Of a stretch of 64,000 bases of DNA, positions 11,577 to 24,065 are shown piece after piece. The notes below the pieces were generated by a model. The model saw only the letters and a program-made list of their open reading frames with translations. It did not search any database and was not told the DNA's origin. This DNA is from Kryptolebias marmoratus (Eukaryota > Chordata > Actinopteri > Cyprinodontiformes > Rivulidae), in NCBI RefSeq assembly GCF_001649575.2, contig NC_051431.1, positions 24,600,299 through 24,664,298 of the forward strand, given 5' to 3'. Numbering within the stretch: the stretch's first letter is position 1; each line of letters starts with the position of its first letter. A program made the translations under genes and the position numbers.

Positions 11577-14500
11577 CTAGTGGGCGTGTATGTCCAGTCC
11601 TTGGGTGAGGAGCGGCTCTGCGGGGTGTGCGTGTGGGGCCGGGTGAAGCAGCATGGCGGGGTGAGCGTGCGGGCCGGGGTACGAGTGGAGGGACGGTCCT
11701 GGGTGGGGAGGGTATCCAGGCTGGGACAGCAGAGTGCTGGGATAGTCCCCCTGCAGGGAGGACATTCCCTGAAGACCTGCTGGGGAGAAAAGCAACAGGA
11801 ATGAGGAATCACTTTTATCACGTGGCTCCTGCGACGTGTAGATTTAAACCACTGGCTGTCTGTCTGCACAACGTCAGCATCAGCTGTGAGTCTTTGTTAA
11901 ATCCGTGCTTTCACCTGATTAAATGACCTGCTGCACAGAGCTGAGACTTCACTGGTTTTGCCACATGTGTGTTATGCTCAAAAACACAAAATGAATCCAC
12001 CTAAATAATAGTTTGAGACGAAGATATTCAGCAGACTAAAGGTTTTACTTTCTGTGTCTATTATTTTATGCAGAATTTCTACAAATAAGTGATCAACAAT
12101 CTCTTAAAAGCTGCTGCATTTAGGAGATTTTTAAGTAATTTCATTAAATATACAGTTTTGTTCTTTTCTTTACATTGAAATTGCAGATTGCTTCCTTAAA
12201 ACTTCATCATCATTAAGAGCATGCTGATTGGTTGACTAATCGTAGCATTGAATGAAAAAAAATAGGAGTTTATTAGTTATATGTTATATGTAATTCTTTG
12301 AAAAAATGTTATACTCTCACCTCACAGCCATATCATTTGTAGGTGTTATATTTTTGTCTTTAGCTAATCTGTGGCATGTAGCTCCAAGCCAAACCGGCTC
12401 CTACTGGGAACTAAAGTTGTAAAAATGTATTTTTAGTTAAGAAAATAAAAGTAAAAACAACGTCTTGGAACATTTAAGTCACTGCAGTTTCTCACAAACA
12501 GGAGTGAATAGTGCGCATGTCGGGGACTATTTTCAGCGGCAGCTAATCTCCCGGTCTGTGGTCTGGACAGTATTTTTAGTCATGATGGTGTTTTTATTTT
12601 CCTTTATTTGAGAGGGGGTCTGAGACGCAGGAAACGATAGTGTTTGTGTTTGTAAATATCACATGCGGCCGAAGCCGAAGGCAAAATGATAATGAGCAAT
12701 GTCTGTGTGCGTGTGCTCATTTGTCTGTTGTGTTAGCAAAACATCTCATGAACCACAGGACAGACTTTAATAAAAACTCCCAGAAAGTAATCACTGAGTG
12801 AACATCTACGACTGATTCAGTGCATTTCAGGTTAGTGTGGTCTGGATCAGCAGACCTCCTGCTCTCAGGCTACTGTACCTGCTGTCCGAAGCCCGAGGTG
12901 GGCCTGCCCGTCGAGCCCGTAGCCCCCGAGAGCTGCTCCCTCTGGACTGTAGGGACCCCCCTGACCTGTGAGACCACACACAACTTCAACTACACACCCA
13001 AAAACACACTGCCATACAGTATGGAGCGAAAGTTTCTGGTTTTTCTTTGTGTGTCCTAAAGAACGGTGATGCCTGACCTGAGCGGTTTGACTGGTCAATC
13101 ATCGGCTGAACTATTCTCCTCCTGGCGTTGATGAACCTACATGGGGTGGGTGGGAGCGAGGGACATAAAGAAAGTGTTCAGAGAGTAGCAGAGAGAGAGA
13201 GAGAGAGGCGGAAAAGGCCAAGCGTTAATGGAGAAAAAGCCTGAGCGGGAGACTATTAACCTTTTCCCTTTTACAACCACTTAACCCTTTCAAGGGGCAG
13301 AGTAAATCAACGTTAGGGCAGAGCGTGTATCGATCGGCCCCGTGATAATTGATTGATCTGCATTGATCCTGTAGCTCTGCGTGTGCTGCTGCAGAGTCGC
13401 AGATAAAGATGTGTAAGCGATAAAACGATCAAATCATCTGTTAAACATGAGGCACAGAAACAAGCTGTGACGTACCGAAAACCGCTCGTGAAGGAGTTAT
13501 TCAGAAAGCAGCACGAAAGGTTTCCGTTTCTGTTCTTCAGGCTGACATGTGCTCCGAGAGTAAAACAGGAATTGGGCGGCAGTAAATAATCTGATTATTG
13601 GATATTGATTTGCAGTTCTGTTTTATGGAGCAACAGATTTTACTGCTGCAGCCTCAGAAAAAAAAAAGCCTGGCAGGACATTTTTCTCCCCACCATAAAA
13701 TATGCTCCAATAAACTAGATTATAATCTTCTCTGAGACTCTTGTAAAAGTGTGATCCCTTTTTTAATTCACACTGAACGTGCACAGTAAAAAGCAGTTTA
13801 TGAAGGTAGTAAAGTACGGACGGGGTGAATGTCAGCGACGGACGATCGCACCGATGTCTCATTGACACGGCTGCAGCCACGTTGTTCATTTAAAAGTTGA
13901 TGCTTTACATTTAAGCAAGACAGTTTAATTGATTATTGATAATCCAGGGGGCTGAAATTAGTGTATTGACTTAAGGAGAGCACTGACCAGTTGTTGACCT
14001 GCAAGATGGTCAACCCTGTGTCCTGCGACAGCTGCTTCTTCTGCTCCTCTGACGGGTACGGGTGCTGGAAATATCCACAAAGATGAGAGGGGGGGTAAGA
14101 ATGGGGTGGTAGCAATAAATAGAAAATTTCTGAATGTTAAAGAATGCTAATAAAGGTACTGCCCGAAATTCCAACATTCATCAACTTTCTTTTCTAAAGC
14201 CCAGCAGTAATTTGGGATTTAATTTTGTAATAGTCTAGGCGGACGAAATGTCTACGTTTTGTAGAAGAGAACTAAGGTCAAATATGTAAGCTGCTGCCAG
14301 TGTCATCATAGAAACCTACACCTGTGTCCGTCACTACCTGACAGCACTCCCAATAAGACAGGCAGACGTAACGCTGAGCAGAAATTAAGCCTCACACAAG
14401 CAGTCGCTGAGTGAAGATGGCTATCGGCTTAGTGAGAGACAAACGGGGTGAAAGAAAACAAAAATGTCCAAGTTTTGATGTATAAAATATACATGAAGTG

Positions 14501-17500
14501 TAAAGAGTGTAGAAAAGAGAAGTTTGTATGTTTGCAAAACTTTGCAAAGTTTTTAACAGCCCAAATGTTAGGGTGACCATCACACAAGTTAAACACTTTG
14601 TGGTAAAATGTCCAAAAATCATGAAACTTAAGCTTTGATTGTGTTAAAACCATTAAAGATACTAAAACGTTGGTTTGTTTTTGTGAAGTTCAGCTTTCTG
14701 TGACCCGTTCACACTTTGAATGATGTTTCTATTGTAAAAGACGTCTGCGCTTCAGAGCTCCAAAGAAAGCTCTGTTTGCTCACTGCTTTAACCAAAATGC
14801 TATTGTTGTCAGTTTTATTTTTTATTTTTTAATGAATTTCATCAATGTTGAAAAATGTACTGCTACTCTTGTGCTAAGTCATAGCACACAAGTCTCAATC
14901 AAGCTGCAAGTTTCTTTCAAAAACTGTGGGCGGCGTTGCACATTAAAAATCCTGACGAAAATGAAAGAATGGGCTGTTAAAGGCTGCTTGGATGCTTCAA
15001 GATCTGCAATAAGAAAGTTTAAGTTTGATCTGAAACCCTGACTAAAATATGCGTGTGAGCTCTGCAGACCCTCCATCTGAATTCCCATCTGATACTTAAA
15101 GCCTCACTAACCCCCCCCTCTCTGTTCGCCTTCCCCACACACACACACACACCACTGTAAGAACTGCAGCGGAGCAACATTTGACCTGCCTCATTTAGCT
15201 GCTAATTACTGATCTAACCACCTCACCAACAATTACACACTCCATTTCTATCACTTCCACAATTATTCATCAGCGAGCATATTCTCATAATCACTTAATC
15301 CTCCATTTTTTCATTTAATTTAATTGACCTCCATTTTACACTCGCTTCCCCTCTTTGTCTGCTCTTGTACTTGACGTTTTTCCCACACTAACTTCTCCTT
15401 ATCTGTAACTTTTCTCTCAACCCTGAACACAGGCTGTCTTTGTTTGGGTCCACACCTGCAGGGTGAAATGGGCCTGATTCATTTATTGTACGGGTGATGT
15501 TTGACTTTGGTGAAGGAGGAAGCTCACTGTGAGGTGCTGGAAGAGCCACGCTCTCATGATGTTCGTGGCCACTTTAGGGAAGATGCCTCTCTTCTTGTTG
15601 TTCCTCCTGTCTCTGTCACACTCGTCCTCCTCGCCTGTGCTGGGGGAGGCTACTCCTCCATCAAGACCATCGCCTGCAGGAAGACACGGAGACGATGCAT
15701 TCAAGTGAATGAACATAAAACTTCATATTTATTATTTAACACATCAGAAACTGATTGATCTGCTGTTTATTGGCGAATGAGTCAAAAGGTGAAATGCAGG
15801 CGATAATGTTTCAACACTTTTTGTCTGTTAGCAAAATATCTCAAGAACTACTGAATGGATTTCATACATCTGCAATTGATCCACTGTTGAAACCAACCCA
15901 ATTCAAAATGGCCAACTGATTTAATAAAATGCAAACGTTGCTATAGTTTGGTCCATTCTACTGATATTGTGCTAAATTTTGATGTGAGTATTCCCCAAAA
16001 GGTACTCCAAAAGCTACTTATTGCATTAAATCTTTGCCATAAAGTTTTGCACTAACTGCTGGAGTCAAACTTTGTCAGATAGCAAAAATATTTAATGAAG
16101 CAGTTGGCGGATTTTAATTAAACTTTCAGAAAGTAATCCTTGGATATATATTTACAGCTCTTTAGTTTTTGGAGTCAATCTAATTTAGGTTGGCCGCCAC
16201 AGCTAACTAACATTAGCCAACAGAAAACCGGTTTTAACTCAGACAATTTTATAAATACTGAGCTTAACGCTGATGTGGTAGTAGCTGAGAGTGTTTGTTA
16301 ACATACACTCTGACCTTTAGTTATTTGAGAAAGGCTCAAATGGCTCAAAGTTATTCCCAAAACTGAGAAGAAAAAAAACTGCTATTTAAAGCTATTTTGT
16401 TTTTTGTTATATTGTTTTTGAATGAAAATAAAAAGAAGAGATGAGTTTCTTTAATTATTTATGCTGTAGACAAAGACAGACATGACTCTGGTAATTCAGA
16501 GGGATACCTTCTAATTACAGCAATAATATCTCTGTCTTGACCTTTTTTTAGTTCTGGGGTATAACACTGAACCTCGAGTTTCATCCGGCAGCAGCTCTGT
16601 TGCTGCTACTGAGTGATTTGGTGAATGAAAAACCCTTTTAAAACATCTCATGCAACCACAAAGGTTAAAAGTTGCCACATAAATGTAAACCAAACACTTT
16701 ACAGGACTTAGCAGCTGTGTAAAACGTTTACAGCATGTGTGGTCGCACCGTCTTTCCCCTGTACAAGTCCTTCCTCTGCAGTGTAACACTATTTTTGACC
16801 CGAGCACATGTTTCCGCGTGTCCGTACCTGCGTCACTGCAGTTGTCGCCTGTGCCGTGTGAAGGCAGCCCACAGGTGCCTGGTGTTCCCAGAGGGGTGGT
16901 GGCACATTCATCCGGCTCGCGTAACCACGATGCATTCTGGAGGGGAGGGTGGAGAAAGAGACGTGGAATTACAGAGGATATCCCAAAACACGATTAGGTT
17001 TGTCTTGTCCAGAGACCGACCTGCTCTGACAGACTGGTGCAGGATCCACCAAAGTCCTCCATGTCGGACTTGGAGCCCCCCTCCCGCTCATCCAGGACCA
17101 GATCTGTCGGCATTTTCCCCTTCAGGCAGGTGATGTAGCGATGGCAAAAATTATCACACAGGTCGTGCACCTTCAGAAACAAAGTTACACTCGTCAGTCA
17201 GTGCCTTAAAGGGACATTTTAACCATTCTGGAATAGGGTTCTGTGTAAAAGATATGAATAATTAATACCTAACCTGGTGTAGCTGGCTTTTTGAACGTCC
17301 TCAGTTTGGAGATATAACACAGAGTTTAAATTTGACCAGATTGACAAGTTCATAATGACTCCAAATGAGCCATTAGCAAAGTGGATCACTGACATCTTAT
17401 AACAGCTCTAAGCTCACATATTTAATAGCATTTCATGCAGGCCCTGTTTCATAAACATTTACTTTTAGTCAGTTTCACATTTGTTATTTACACTGAATTC

Positions 17501-19337
17501 AATGATTATTGCAAATAGCAGCAGCAGGTCGCTATAGCCCTTCCTCTGCAATCTGAGGTCACTTCATGCAGGAATATTACAATATTTCTGGAAAAAATAA
17601 AATAACTGTGTAATGTGAAATACAATGCAATATTAAGGTTTAAAAAAAAAACGTTTGCATGACTGCTACACATTTTTGGAGAATGGGTATTTTTCAAGAT
17701 GGCATTTTGTTTGATCTATACCAAGTTTGGGCTAGCTGTTAGCATGTCAGTCCTGTTAGAGGTAAACTCTGTTTCTCCAAACTGAGGCCGTTCGAGGAGC
17801 TATCTACAACAGGTAAGATATCAATTGTTCATGACTGTTACACAAAGCCCCACAACAAATGGGCCAATATACCGTTTTGCCAACTCATAAAATAATAGTT
17901 TTATTGGGTTCTTGTCACTTGGTTGTGAAATTTTAACATTTGTTTTTGTTTTCTTTACATTTGCCAGTTTTTACTTTAACCAACTATGGAAATAACTCAG
18001 CAAAGAAAAGATATTTTAAAACAAACAAACCAAATGATTTTTTTAAAGATCCTGATCAGTTTTATCACATCTTAAAACTGGAAATATAAATATTTTTTCA
18101 AAGTGACTTAACATAAATATTTGTAAAAAAAAAAAAAAAATAAAAGTACAAAAATGGTAAATAAGTGACACAATTAAACTAGAAAGGCCTGAATAAAAAC
18201 ACATTGGGATCTCACCAACCTTCTCCAATTCCAGTAAATGAAAACGAAGAACCTGTATGGCCTGGATCATCTAAGGGAGATAAGATGATGAATAATTACA
18301 CAGGTGTATCCCACAGTGCATTGTGGCAAAAGTAAAGGTTTGCATTTTAACACAGTGTTGTTTGGTGCGTCCTACCAAGTTATCCAGCTCAGGGTTGGAA
18401 GAAAAAATGGGTTTCTCTGAGCGAATCTGCAACACAAATTCATCTGTCAGAAACCCTCGAAGCGTCGCCATCATCTGACACCTGTTTTCTGATTGGTCCT
18501 TACGCTCGTCGCCCACCTGCTTTGCGAAAGCGGCGATGTCGTCGTTGAAGGACTCTGAGGAGCAGACGTCGCTGTGACTGGCCATGCCGGGGAGGTGGGA
18601 GGGGACGGACAGGGAGGAGGAGGGGTCTCGAGGGGAGCAGGTGGCCAGCTCGCACTTCTCAAACACTAAGGCCAGCAGTGGAAAGAGTGGGTGACTGCAC
18701 ACACACACACACACATAAACAGTTAACATACTGAACATAAACACAGTAACAGTTGGTACAGAGTACACCTGATACATTTACAGGATATGACACAGCGGAA
18801 CATGAATCTACGAAGCAGACGGCTGTAAACACTCCTCGTGTATTTTCACATTCAGCACAAACACTAAATATAATCCGGGGACACACAGTTTGCTTTCCGC
18901 GCCACATCAATCACCCAAACGTACCCGTAGATTTGGTCTTTGTGGTGTTTGAGGGAGTCGGGGATGGCAGGGCCGTACTGCGGGGGAGGAAGCGCCCTGA
19001 CATCGTCCCCGTACCCCCCCACCGACATGCCCTCCGACCCTGAGTACTGCACCAGCTCTTCATACTGAAACGCAATTAGGTGGAGAGACAGAAAACATGA
19101 GACACGTTGGACATCTGCGGCTGTCTGACATCAAATCTTACAGTGATTTTATTAGGAGCTGCTGTAGAGGGGGAGGTGGGGGTGGGCCTCCAGCTACACA
19201 CCCTGCACTGGACCGACTCACGGTCACCTGATGGGGTTTTGTAATTTAGCAGTTTGTGTGACCGTGCTGCTGTGGAGGACTTGGAGCTGCCGTTTGATCA
19301 AAAATTAACTATTGTCGCTTCTGGTTTTTTGTTTTTT

Positions 19338-19377
<40 letters not shown>

Positions 19378-22028
19378 TTTTTTTAGACTTTCTTGATACA
19401 TTTTTTTCCCACTTTAGCTGAAGAATGTGACGCTTTCCTCACTTTAAAGTGCAACAAAGCCTTTCAAAAGCAGCAGCAGATGCGTGCGTTGAAGTCTTTG
19501 GTTCCTGAAAAGTCTCCTGCGTTTGATGCTCTGAAGGAGCACAGAGGAAGAGACGAGATCTGTGGAGGGAGAACGCAGCCCGGAGCTGCAAACTTGGTCT
19601 CCTCCCTCCTAAACTCAGACTAGACAGGAGCCATGCTGAGACATCCCTCACCCTGCTGTGACAGCCTGCTCCCACACACACACACACACACACTGACACA
19701 ATGAATCAGACACACATATGCTCACAGACAAATGTCTCACACAAACCCTCTTTTTTTTTAACAGAAAATACATTTCAGACTGAGGCTGCCCGTGTGTGTT
19801 TTGGAGCTGCTGCTTCAGTCTGTGAGGTCAGCAGATCTGGTTCTGTTTCTGCTGGATTAAAGAAAACCTCTGGACTCGGTCCCGGCGGGCCATGAGGATC
19901 ACAGAGACAAGCAGCTCCTGCAGCGTGGCCTCGCCCGCACACCTTCCACTCCACTCCAAACCATGAAAGGTACGATGTGTTCAGGCTACAACAAGCTGCA
20001 CCGAGCAGATTGTGGGGATTTACAACAAAAAATGTCACACAGCTACTTTATTTTTTGTCCTTTTTGGTTACATTACATCAGTTCATCTAGATTTAAAGTG
20101 AAAACCCAACATGGCTCTCAAGCAGCAACAAATACGTCCAGTTTTTGTTCATTTCTGGTGTTTCTGTGGACAGCAAAGCTATTTAAACTGTATAAAGCGA
20201 GGTAAACTATTTTTTATATTTTTCATTCAAAATACTCCCTTCCTTGTGTGTTCACTCCTCTTCAGGAGGACCCCACTTTGGGAACTGCTGTCCTCCTAAA
20301 TGGCTGATCAAATTGTTGTGTTTCAGAGTCCCATATGGCCCCAGAGAGCACCTGCTCTGAGGCCCCGTCCCGGGACACCTTCTAGTTTTTATGGAGGCCG
20401 GGCCGGCTATTAAAACAATCACCGCTATCAGATGGCACGTCTCGTTTTACGCACGGCCCCTGACCGGGTTTCTGTGCGTCAAAGCGGATCAAAGCGCGCG
20501 ACTTCACTTGCCGAAATTCCCCAATCCCCCCCCCGTTTGTTTTTTTTTTAAAGTCATGAATCTGACAAACAGGCTTCAGATGGCAGAATTGAGGGGTTTT
20601 TGTGTGTTTTTTTTAACAAGTTTAAACTTTGTTCATCCAACCGGAAAGGTGTCACAAGCAGAAATAAGTTGGATCGGGCTGCGGTTTGACGCAGGGGCCT
20701 GGTCCTGGATCTGAGTCAAACAGAAAATAAAAAGGACGACTGGAAAAAAAAAAAAACAGTCTTTTTGCTCTGTTTAATGTCTGGAGTTTACTGGAGGTGG
20801 AGCTGATTTAACAAGACTTTCTAACAGAGACTGTTGAACTTTACAATCTAAATTGTGTTGTTTTATAAACAAATATTTCTCCCTCCTGTTAAAGTTAAAA
20901 ACCACAGAAACTTTTTTGTTATATTTCAGGGTATTATGAAAAATTAAAACTATATAATTTTTAACAGTTTGAGGTAAAAACATTACATAAAGAATTTATT
21001 CAAATTCACACTAAAATTAACAACTTTTATGTCCTTTCATTAGAACCAAAAGATTAAAAACCACCACATCAAACTACCAAACATATATTCAAATGTAGCT
21101 GGACACTTGGAAACATTTTCAATGAAATCCTCTCCTTTTCTCTGAATGAACAGACCTAAATTATTCAACCAGTGTTCGAATAACAAATCACATGTCTCCT
21201 GAGTGTCTAAACAACCAAACCTTTTGATTCTGAATCAGTCATTCACATCCAGATGACAGGAACAGCGTTACACTAACCTATAACTGTAAGATCACCTCTT
21301 CATTCAGAATATCCACCTGATTATTCTCCAGGTCTCTATAGGTGTGGAAAATTCAGTTTTTCTGTTACCGTGTGATGATTCTGGGCGTCCTCTCTGCTGT
21401 GATTTTCTGTCTGCACATCCCTAATTGCTCTCTTCTTAAAGGGAAGAGGGTTCAGTCTGCCTGCTGCCCATCAGCCTCTTCCTCCTCCTCCTCCTCTTCG
21501 CCACCAAGCCTCTGGTTCACTGTAGCAAAAACACTGACCTACTTACCAAGTTGGAGAGCTGCATCCCCCCTGCCTCTTGACTCTCTAGCCCTTAACTGGC
21601 ATCAACCCTCACCTCCCAGAGTCTGTTATCTTAGGGAGAGGATGGACATTTGTGTCATTCTGCAGGTCATCCATGCTCAGAACTGGACTACATCTCAACT
21701 TATGCATGAATGAAAAGGGAGACTTATAAGTTGCTGTCCATTGCTCCATTAGGAAACTTCAAAATGTCCAAACAAACCTCAGAACATAAAGAAATAAAAC
21801 TGCCCTGCGCTGTTTGCCCCCTGAACACGAAGTCCATCCCAGTAACATACTGGTCACTTACTGGGCCTTGTGTTTGTGTGGCAGCTGCAAACCGGGATCA
21901 CACATGTGCTTCGTTCGTGTTTTACTGATTATACAACCGGTATAAGCAGGTGGTTGTGGATAACACTCAAAACAACAACAACAACAACAATAATAATAAT
22001 AATAATCATAGCCTACCCTCTTCTCCAT
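11577..22028 (-). CDS. meis3: Meis3-like TALE homeobox transcription factor, 12 coding exons
   Basis: This is a homeodomain cofactor of PBX and HOX proteins acting in the nucleus during patterning. Exons, in transcript order: 22017-22028, 18925-19064, 18517-18694, 18376-18426, 18220-18270, 17021-17170, 16828-16936, 15528-15673, 13988-14064, 13078-13136, 12879-12965, 11577-11779. All phases close, giving 420 aa. The first exon codes only MEKR, then comes a donor. The MEIS/PREP N-terminal domain spans about residues 50-195 ([43 protein letters not shown]). The TALE homeodomain starts near 260, with the extra loop at HPYP (280-283) and recognition helix WFINARRR from 305. The tail is His/Pro-rich and ends LDIHAH. 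MEIS3 is preferred over MEIS1/2 because of the divergent N-terminus and linker. Exon 12 has a tandem acceptor (CAGCAG), so a 419 aa form is possible. Confidence 0.93.
12655..12830 (-). repeat. Truncated family A repeat in a meis3 intron
   Basis: It matches the terminal part of family A in inverted orientation, including TTAGCAAAACATCTCATGAA near 12,735. It lies within 50 bp of the donor of meis3 exon 11. Confidence 0.65.
14380..14870 (+). repeat. Dispersed repeat family D, in a meis3 intron
   Basis: Shares ordered blocks with 51,830-52,420 and, inverted, with 30,715-31,065. Examples are CAAGTTAAACACTTTGTGG near 14,585 and ATTGTGTTAAAACCATTA near 14,640. No coding capacity or clear termini are seen. 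Class unknown. Confidence 0.55.
15790..16350 (-). repeat. Family A repeat, two-unit copy in a meis3 intron
   Basis: Reads GGCGATAATGTTTCAACA at its left edge, then CTGTTAGCAAAATATCTCAA, with a second diverged unit starting near 16,076. The copy lies in inverted orientation relative to the one at 361-1,145. Confidence 0.65.
17215..17885. repeat. Foldback element, family C, in a meis3 intron
   Basis: The left arm (about 17,218-17,430) contains TGTAGCTGGCTTTTTGAACG and AGTTTGGAGATATAACA. The right arm (about 17,700-17,885) holds diverged reverse complements of both, including CTACAACAGGTAAGATATC. The arms enclose about 260 bp. A second copy lies at 38,085-38,490 in prss16 and a partial one near 49,980-50,165. 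Confidence 0.65.
18697..18715. repeat. CA/TG repeat abutting the meis3 exon 3 acceptor
   Basis: On the transcribed strand a short TG run ends directly in the acceptor TGTGCAG in front of exon 3, taking the place of a normal polypyrimidine tract. Confidence 0.8.
19339..19376. repeat. (TG)n microsatellite in meis3 intron 1
   Basis: About nineteen TG units with one early interruption lie between the first and second coding exons of meis3. Confidence 0.9.
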
Positions 22029-22429
22029 GCGACTCGCCAGCCAGGTCTACGCCGGAGATGATGATGCGCTGCTCGGCTACAGTCCTGCGATCCTGCCCTC
22101 CCTGCCTCTGCCTCCTCCGGGGCTCCTGGAAATGAGAGTGGATTCGTTTTTTTGTTTGTTTGTTTGTTTGTTTTTGTTTTCGTTTGAATGCGCATCAGTA
22201 ATCAAGTTTTGAGCAACACGGAGACAGAAACAGCCCGCGAGGGATCAACAAAAAAAAAAAAAAAAAAAAAACAAGATGTGGTGACTTCCAACGGCTGCCA
22301 CCGGGAGTCAGATGATGGCTGTTTTCTTTTTTTTCCTTTTTTTGCTGCTTTGCTAATGTCAAGGACTACATGCAAAAAGAAATGAAAAAAAAAAAAAAAA
22401 AAAAAAGAAAGAAAGAGAAAACACGAGCA

Positions 22430-22910
22430 GCGGAGAGGAGCTGCTCCCGTGTTTTGACTCCCCTGCGCGTCCGCCGCGTCTTATGTTACATTTTAATGAT
22501 GCTTTTCTGCTCGGATGGGAATCCGTAAAGGGTGCCTCTGTCTGCCAGGCTTTTAATACTTCCCTGACGGGCTGGGGAGGGAGGAAACGCTTTAAGTAAT
22601 AATAATCAGCATTAAGCGCTGCAGCCGGAGGAGGAAAAAACGTCCCACCGAGAAGATCCAGTCCCGTTCGGCTCGCGTCCGGCAGCGGCTTCCTGCAGCG
22701 CCTCGCCTCCGCCTGCTGCGCCTCTCGCTCCGGGTAGGGGCGTCGGGGATGCTCGGTGCTGTGGACGGAGGATCCCCCCACCCTCTCTCCTTCTCTCTCT
22801 CTCTCTCTCTCTCTCGCTTCTTCTTCTTCTTCTTCTCTGCCTTTTTGGCTCTCTGCGCTCGCTGTCCGCGCGCAGCGCACGGCGACAGGCAGGAAAATGT
22901 CACGGCCCGG
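22430..22910 (-). promoter_or_regulatory. meis3: Probable meis3 5' UTR / promoter CpG-rich region
   Basis: The block is rich in CG dinucleotides in an otherwise AT-rich neighbourhood. It lies 0.4-0.9 kb upstream of the meis3 start codon at 22,028. MEIS genes commonly have long, CpG-rich first-exon leaders. No TATA box stands out, and I cannot place the transcription start. Confidence 0.45.
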
Positions 22911-23165
22911 GATGAGCGATGGTGTTTTCAGCCTCCAGAGAGGGGAGAAGAAGAAGGAGGAGGAGGAGGAGGAGGAGGAGAGGAAGATGGTGATGATGAT
23001 GAGGAGGAGTGACTCTGGTGGTGGTGGCTAGGCGGGTTGCGGAGAGGTTTCTGGGGGTCAAAACGCGACGGGATCCCCCCCCTCCGCCTACACCCCACCC
23101 ATCACTCCCTCCCTCCCTCCCTTCCATTCTGCCTCCTCCTCTTCCTCCTCCTCCTCCTCCTACTT
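22775..23165. repeat. Alternating polypyrimidine and polypurine simple repeats
   Basis: A (CT)n/(CTT)n run lies near 22,786-22,840. A (GGA)n/(GAA)n run lies near 22,938-23,010. A (CCT)n run lies near 23,105-23,162. Together they put mirror-like purine/pyrimidine tracts directly upstream of meis3. The long open frames here are low-complexity artefacts. Confidence 0.85.
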
Positions 23166-23739
23166 ATCACACACACAAAACACAGGCGAAGATCACTGCT
23201 CGACTGTTTTCTTTTCTTTTTAATCTCTCCCTTCGCCATCCGTCCTTCCTCCCCTCCCTGCAGCTGGGAGATATTCCTGTTTGGAGAGGGGAGAGTCCTA
23301 ATAACTCACCCTCTGGAGCTCGTTGTTCTGGAGAACCTTTGAAAATTTGGACCGTCATAATCCTACATTTAGCTATTAAGAAAAATTGTATTTCTAATAT
23401 TTTTTAGGTTTAATTGTTTTATAACAGCCTATTTAAATGCTGAGAGGTCCCATTTCGGTTAATTTTCAGGCTTATTGTGCTTTAATGGCCTCATCTTTGG
23501 GTCATAAATAAGTTTGAAGCGTGCTCAGAGACTGGTGCGTATTGTTTTTTGTTTGTTTTTGTTTTGTTTTTTGTTTTGTTTTTTTGGGGGGGGGGGGTTC
23601 AGCCTTTTGATTTTAAAGCCCGAACCCTTTGGTCCTCCTGTTGATTGGGAAATAAAAGAAGGGAAAACAAAACCCCCGCAAAGTGGGAAAGTTTCATTTT
23701 AACCAAAGAGCCAGCGAGGAAATAAAGCCTTTCACATGT

Positions 23740-24065
23740 TAGTGCTGAACTCCCGGGCTTGTGTTGTAAATGACACCTCAGTAACATAATAATTATCCCG
23801 AACGCTCCCTCCGTGGCGGGGCCCCGCTGTGAGGGGCCAACAGGCGGCCGCACTTCAATCAGCGGGCCGGGCCAGGGCTCTCCGTGGGCCCGCCTGGGTG
23901 CTGGCCCCGCACCGTCCCTGCAGACGGGGGGCCTTTTAACTCTGCTGGGTGCGGGGTTCCTGCGGGGGGGGGGGATCACAGCGCTCAGCCCCCCCCTCCC
24001 CCGCACTGAGCCTGAATCCAGCCGTGGAGCTGCGTCAATGGGCTGGAAAAGGCTTCGGCAGGTTG
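23740..24065. promoter_or_regulatory. CpG-island-like block upstream of meis3
   Basis: The segment is strongly GC-rich, with many CG pairs, GGCCGGGCC-type stretches, a G9-10 run and a C7 run near 23,965-24,000. It may be a second or distal meis3 promoter. No exon is recognised in it. Confidence 0.4.

Noticed and set aside
11418..11926. Plus- and minus-strand open frames overlapping the last meis3 exon
   Set aside because: They are shadows of the GC-rich, His/Pro-coding meis3 tail in other frames.
12961..12965. Acceptor GTCAG|GGGGG for meis3 exon 11
   Set aside because: It puts the exon out of phase. Using CACAG|GTCAG five bases upstream restores the frame and gives the family sequence [11 protein letters not shown].
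18501..18516. Alternative meis3 exon 3 donor GAGC|gtaagg
   Set aside because: It has a better donor match, but it breaks the phase with exon 4, whereas CAG|gtgggc keeps AKQ-IRSEKP as in all MEIS proteins.
22359..23127. Several open frames of 75-173 codons on both strands
   Set aside because: They cover simple CT/GGA/CCT repeats and the meis3 leader. The products are low-complexity and have no family motifs.
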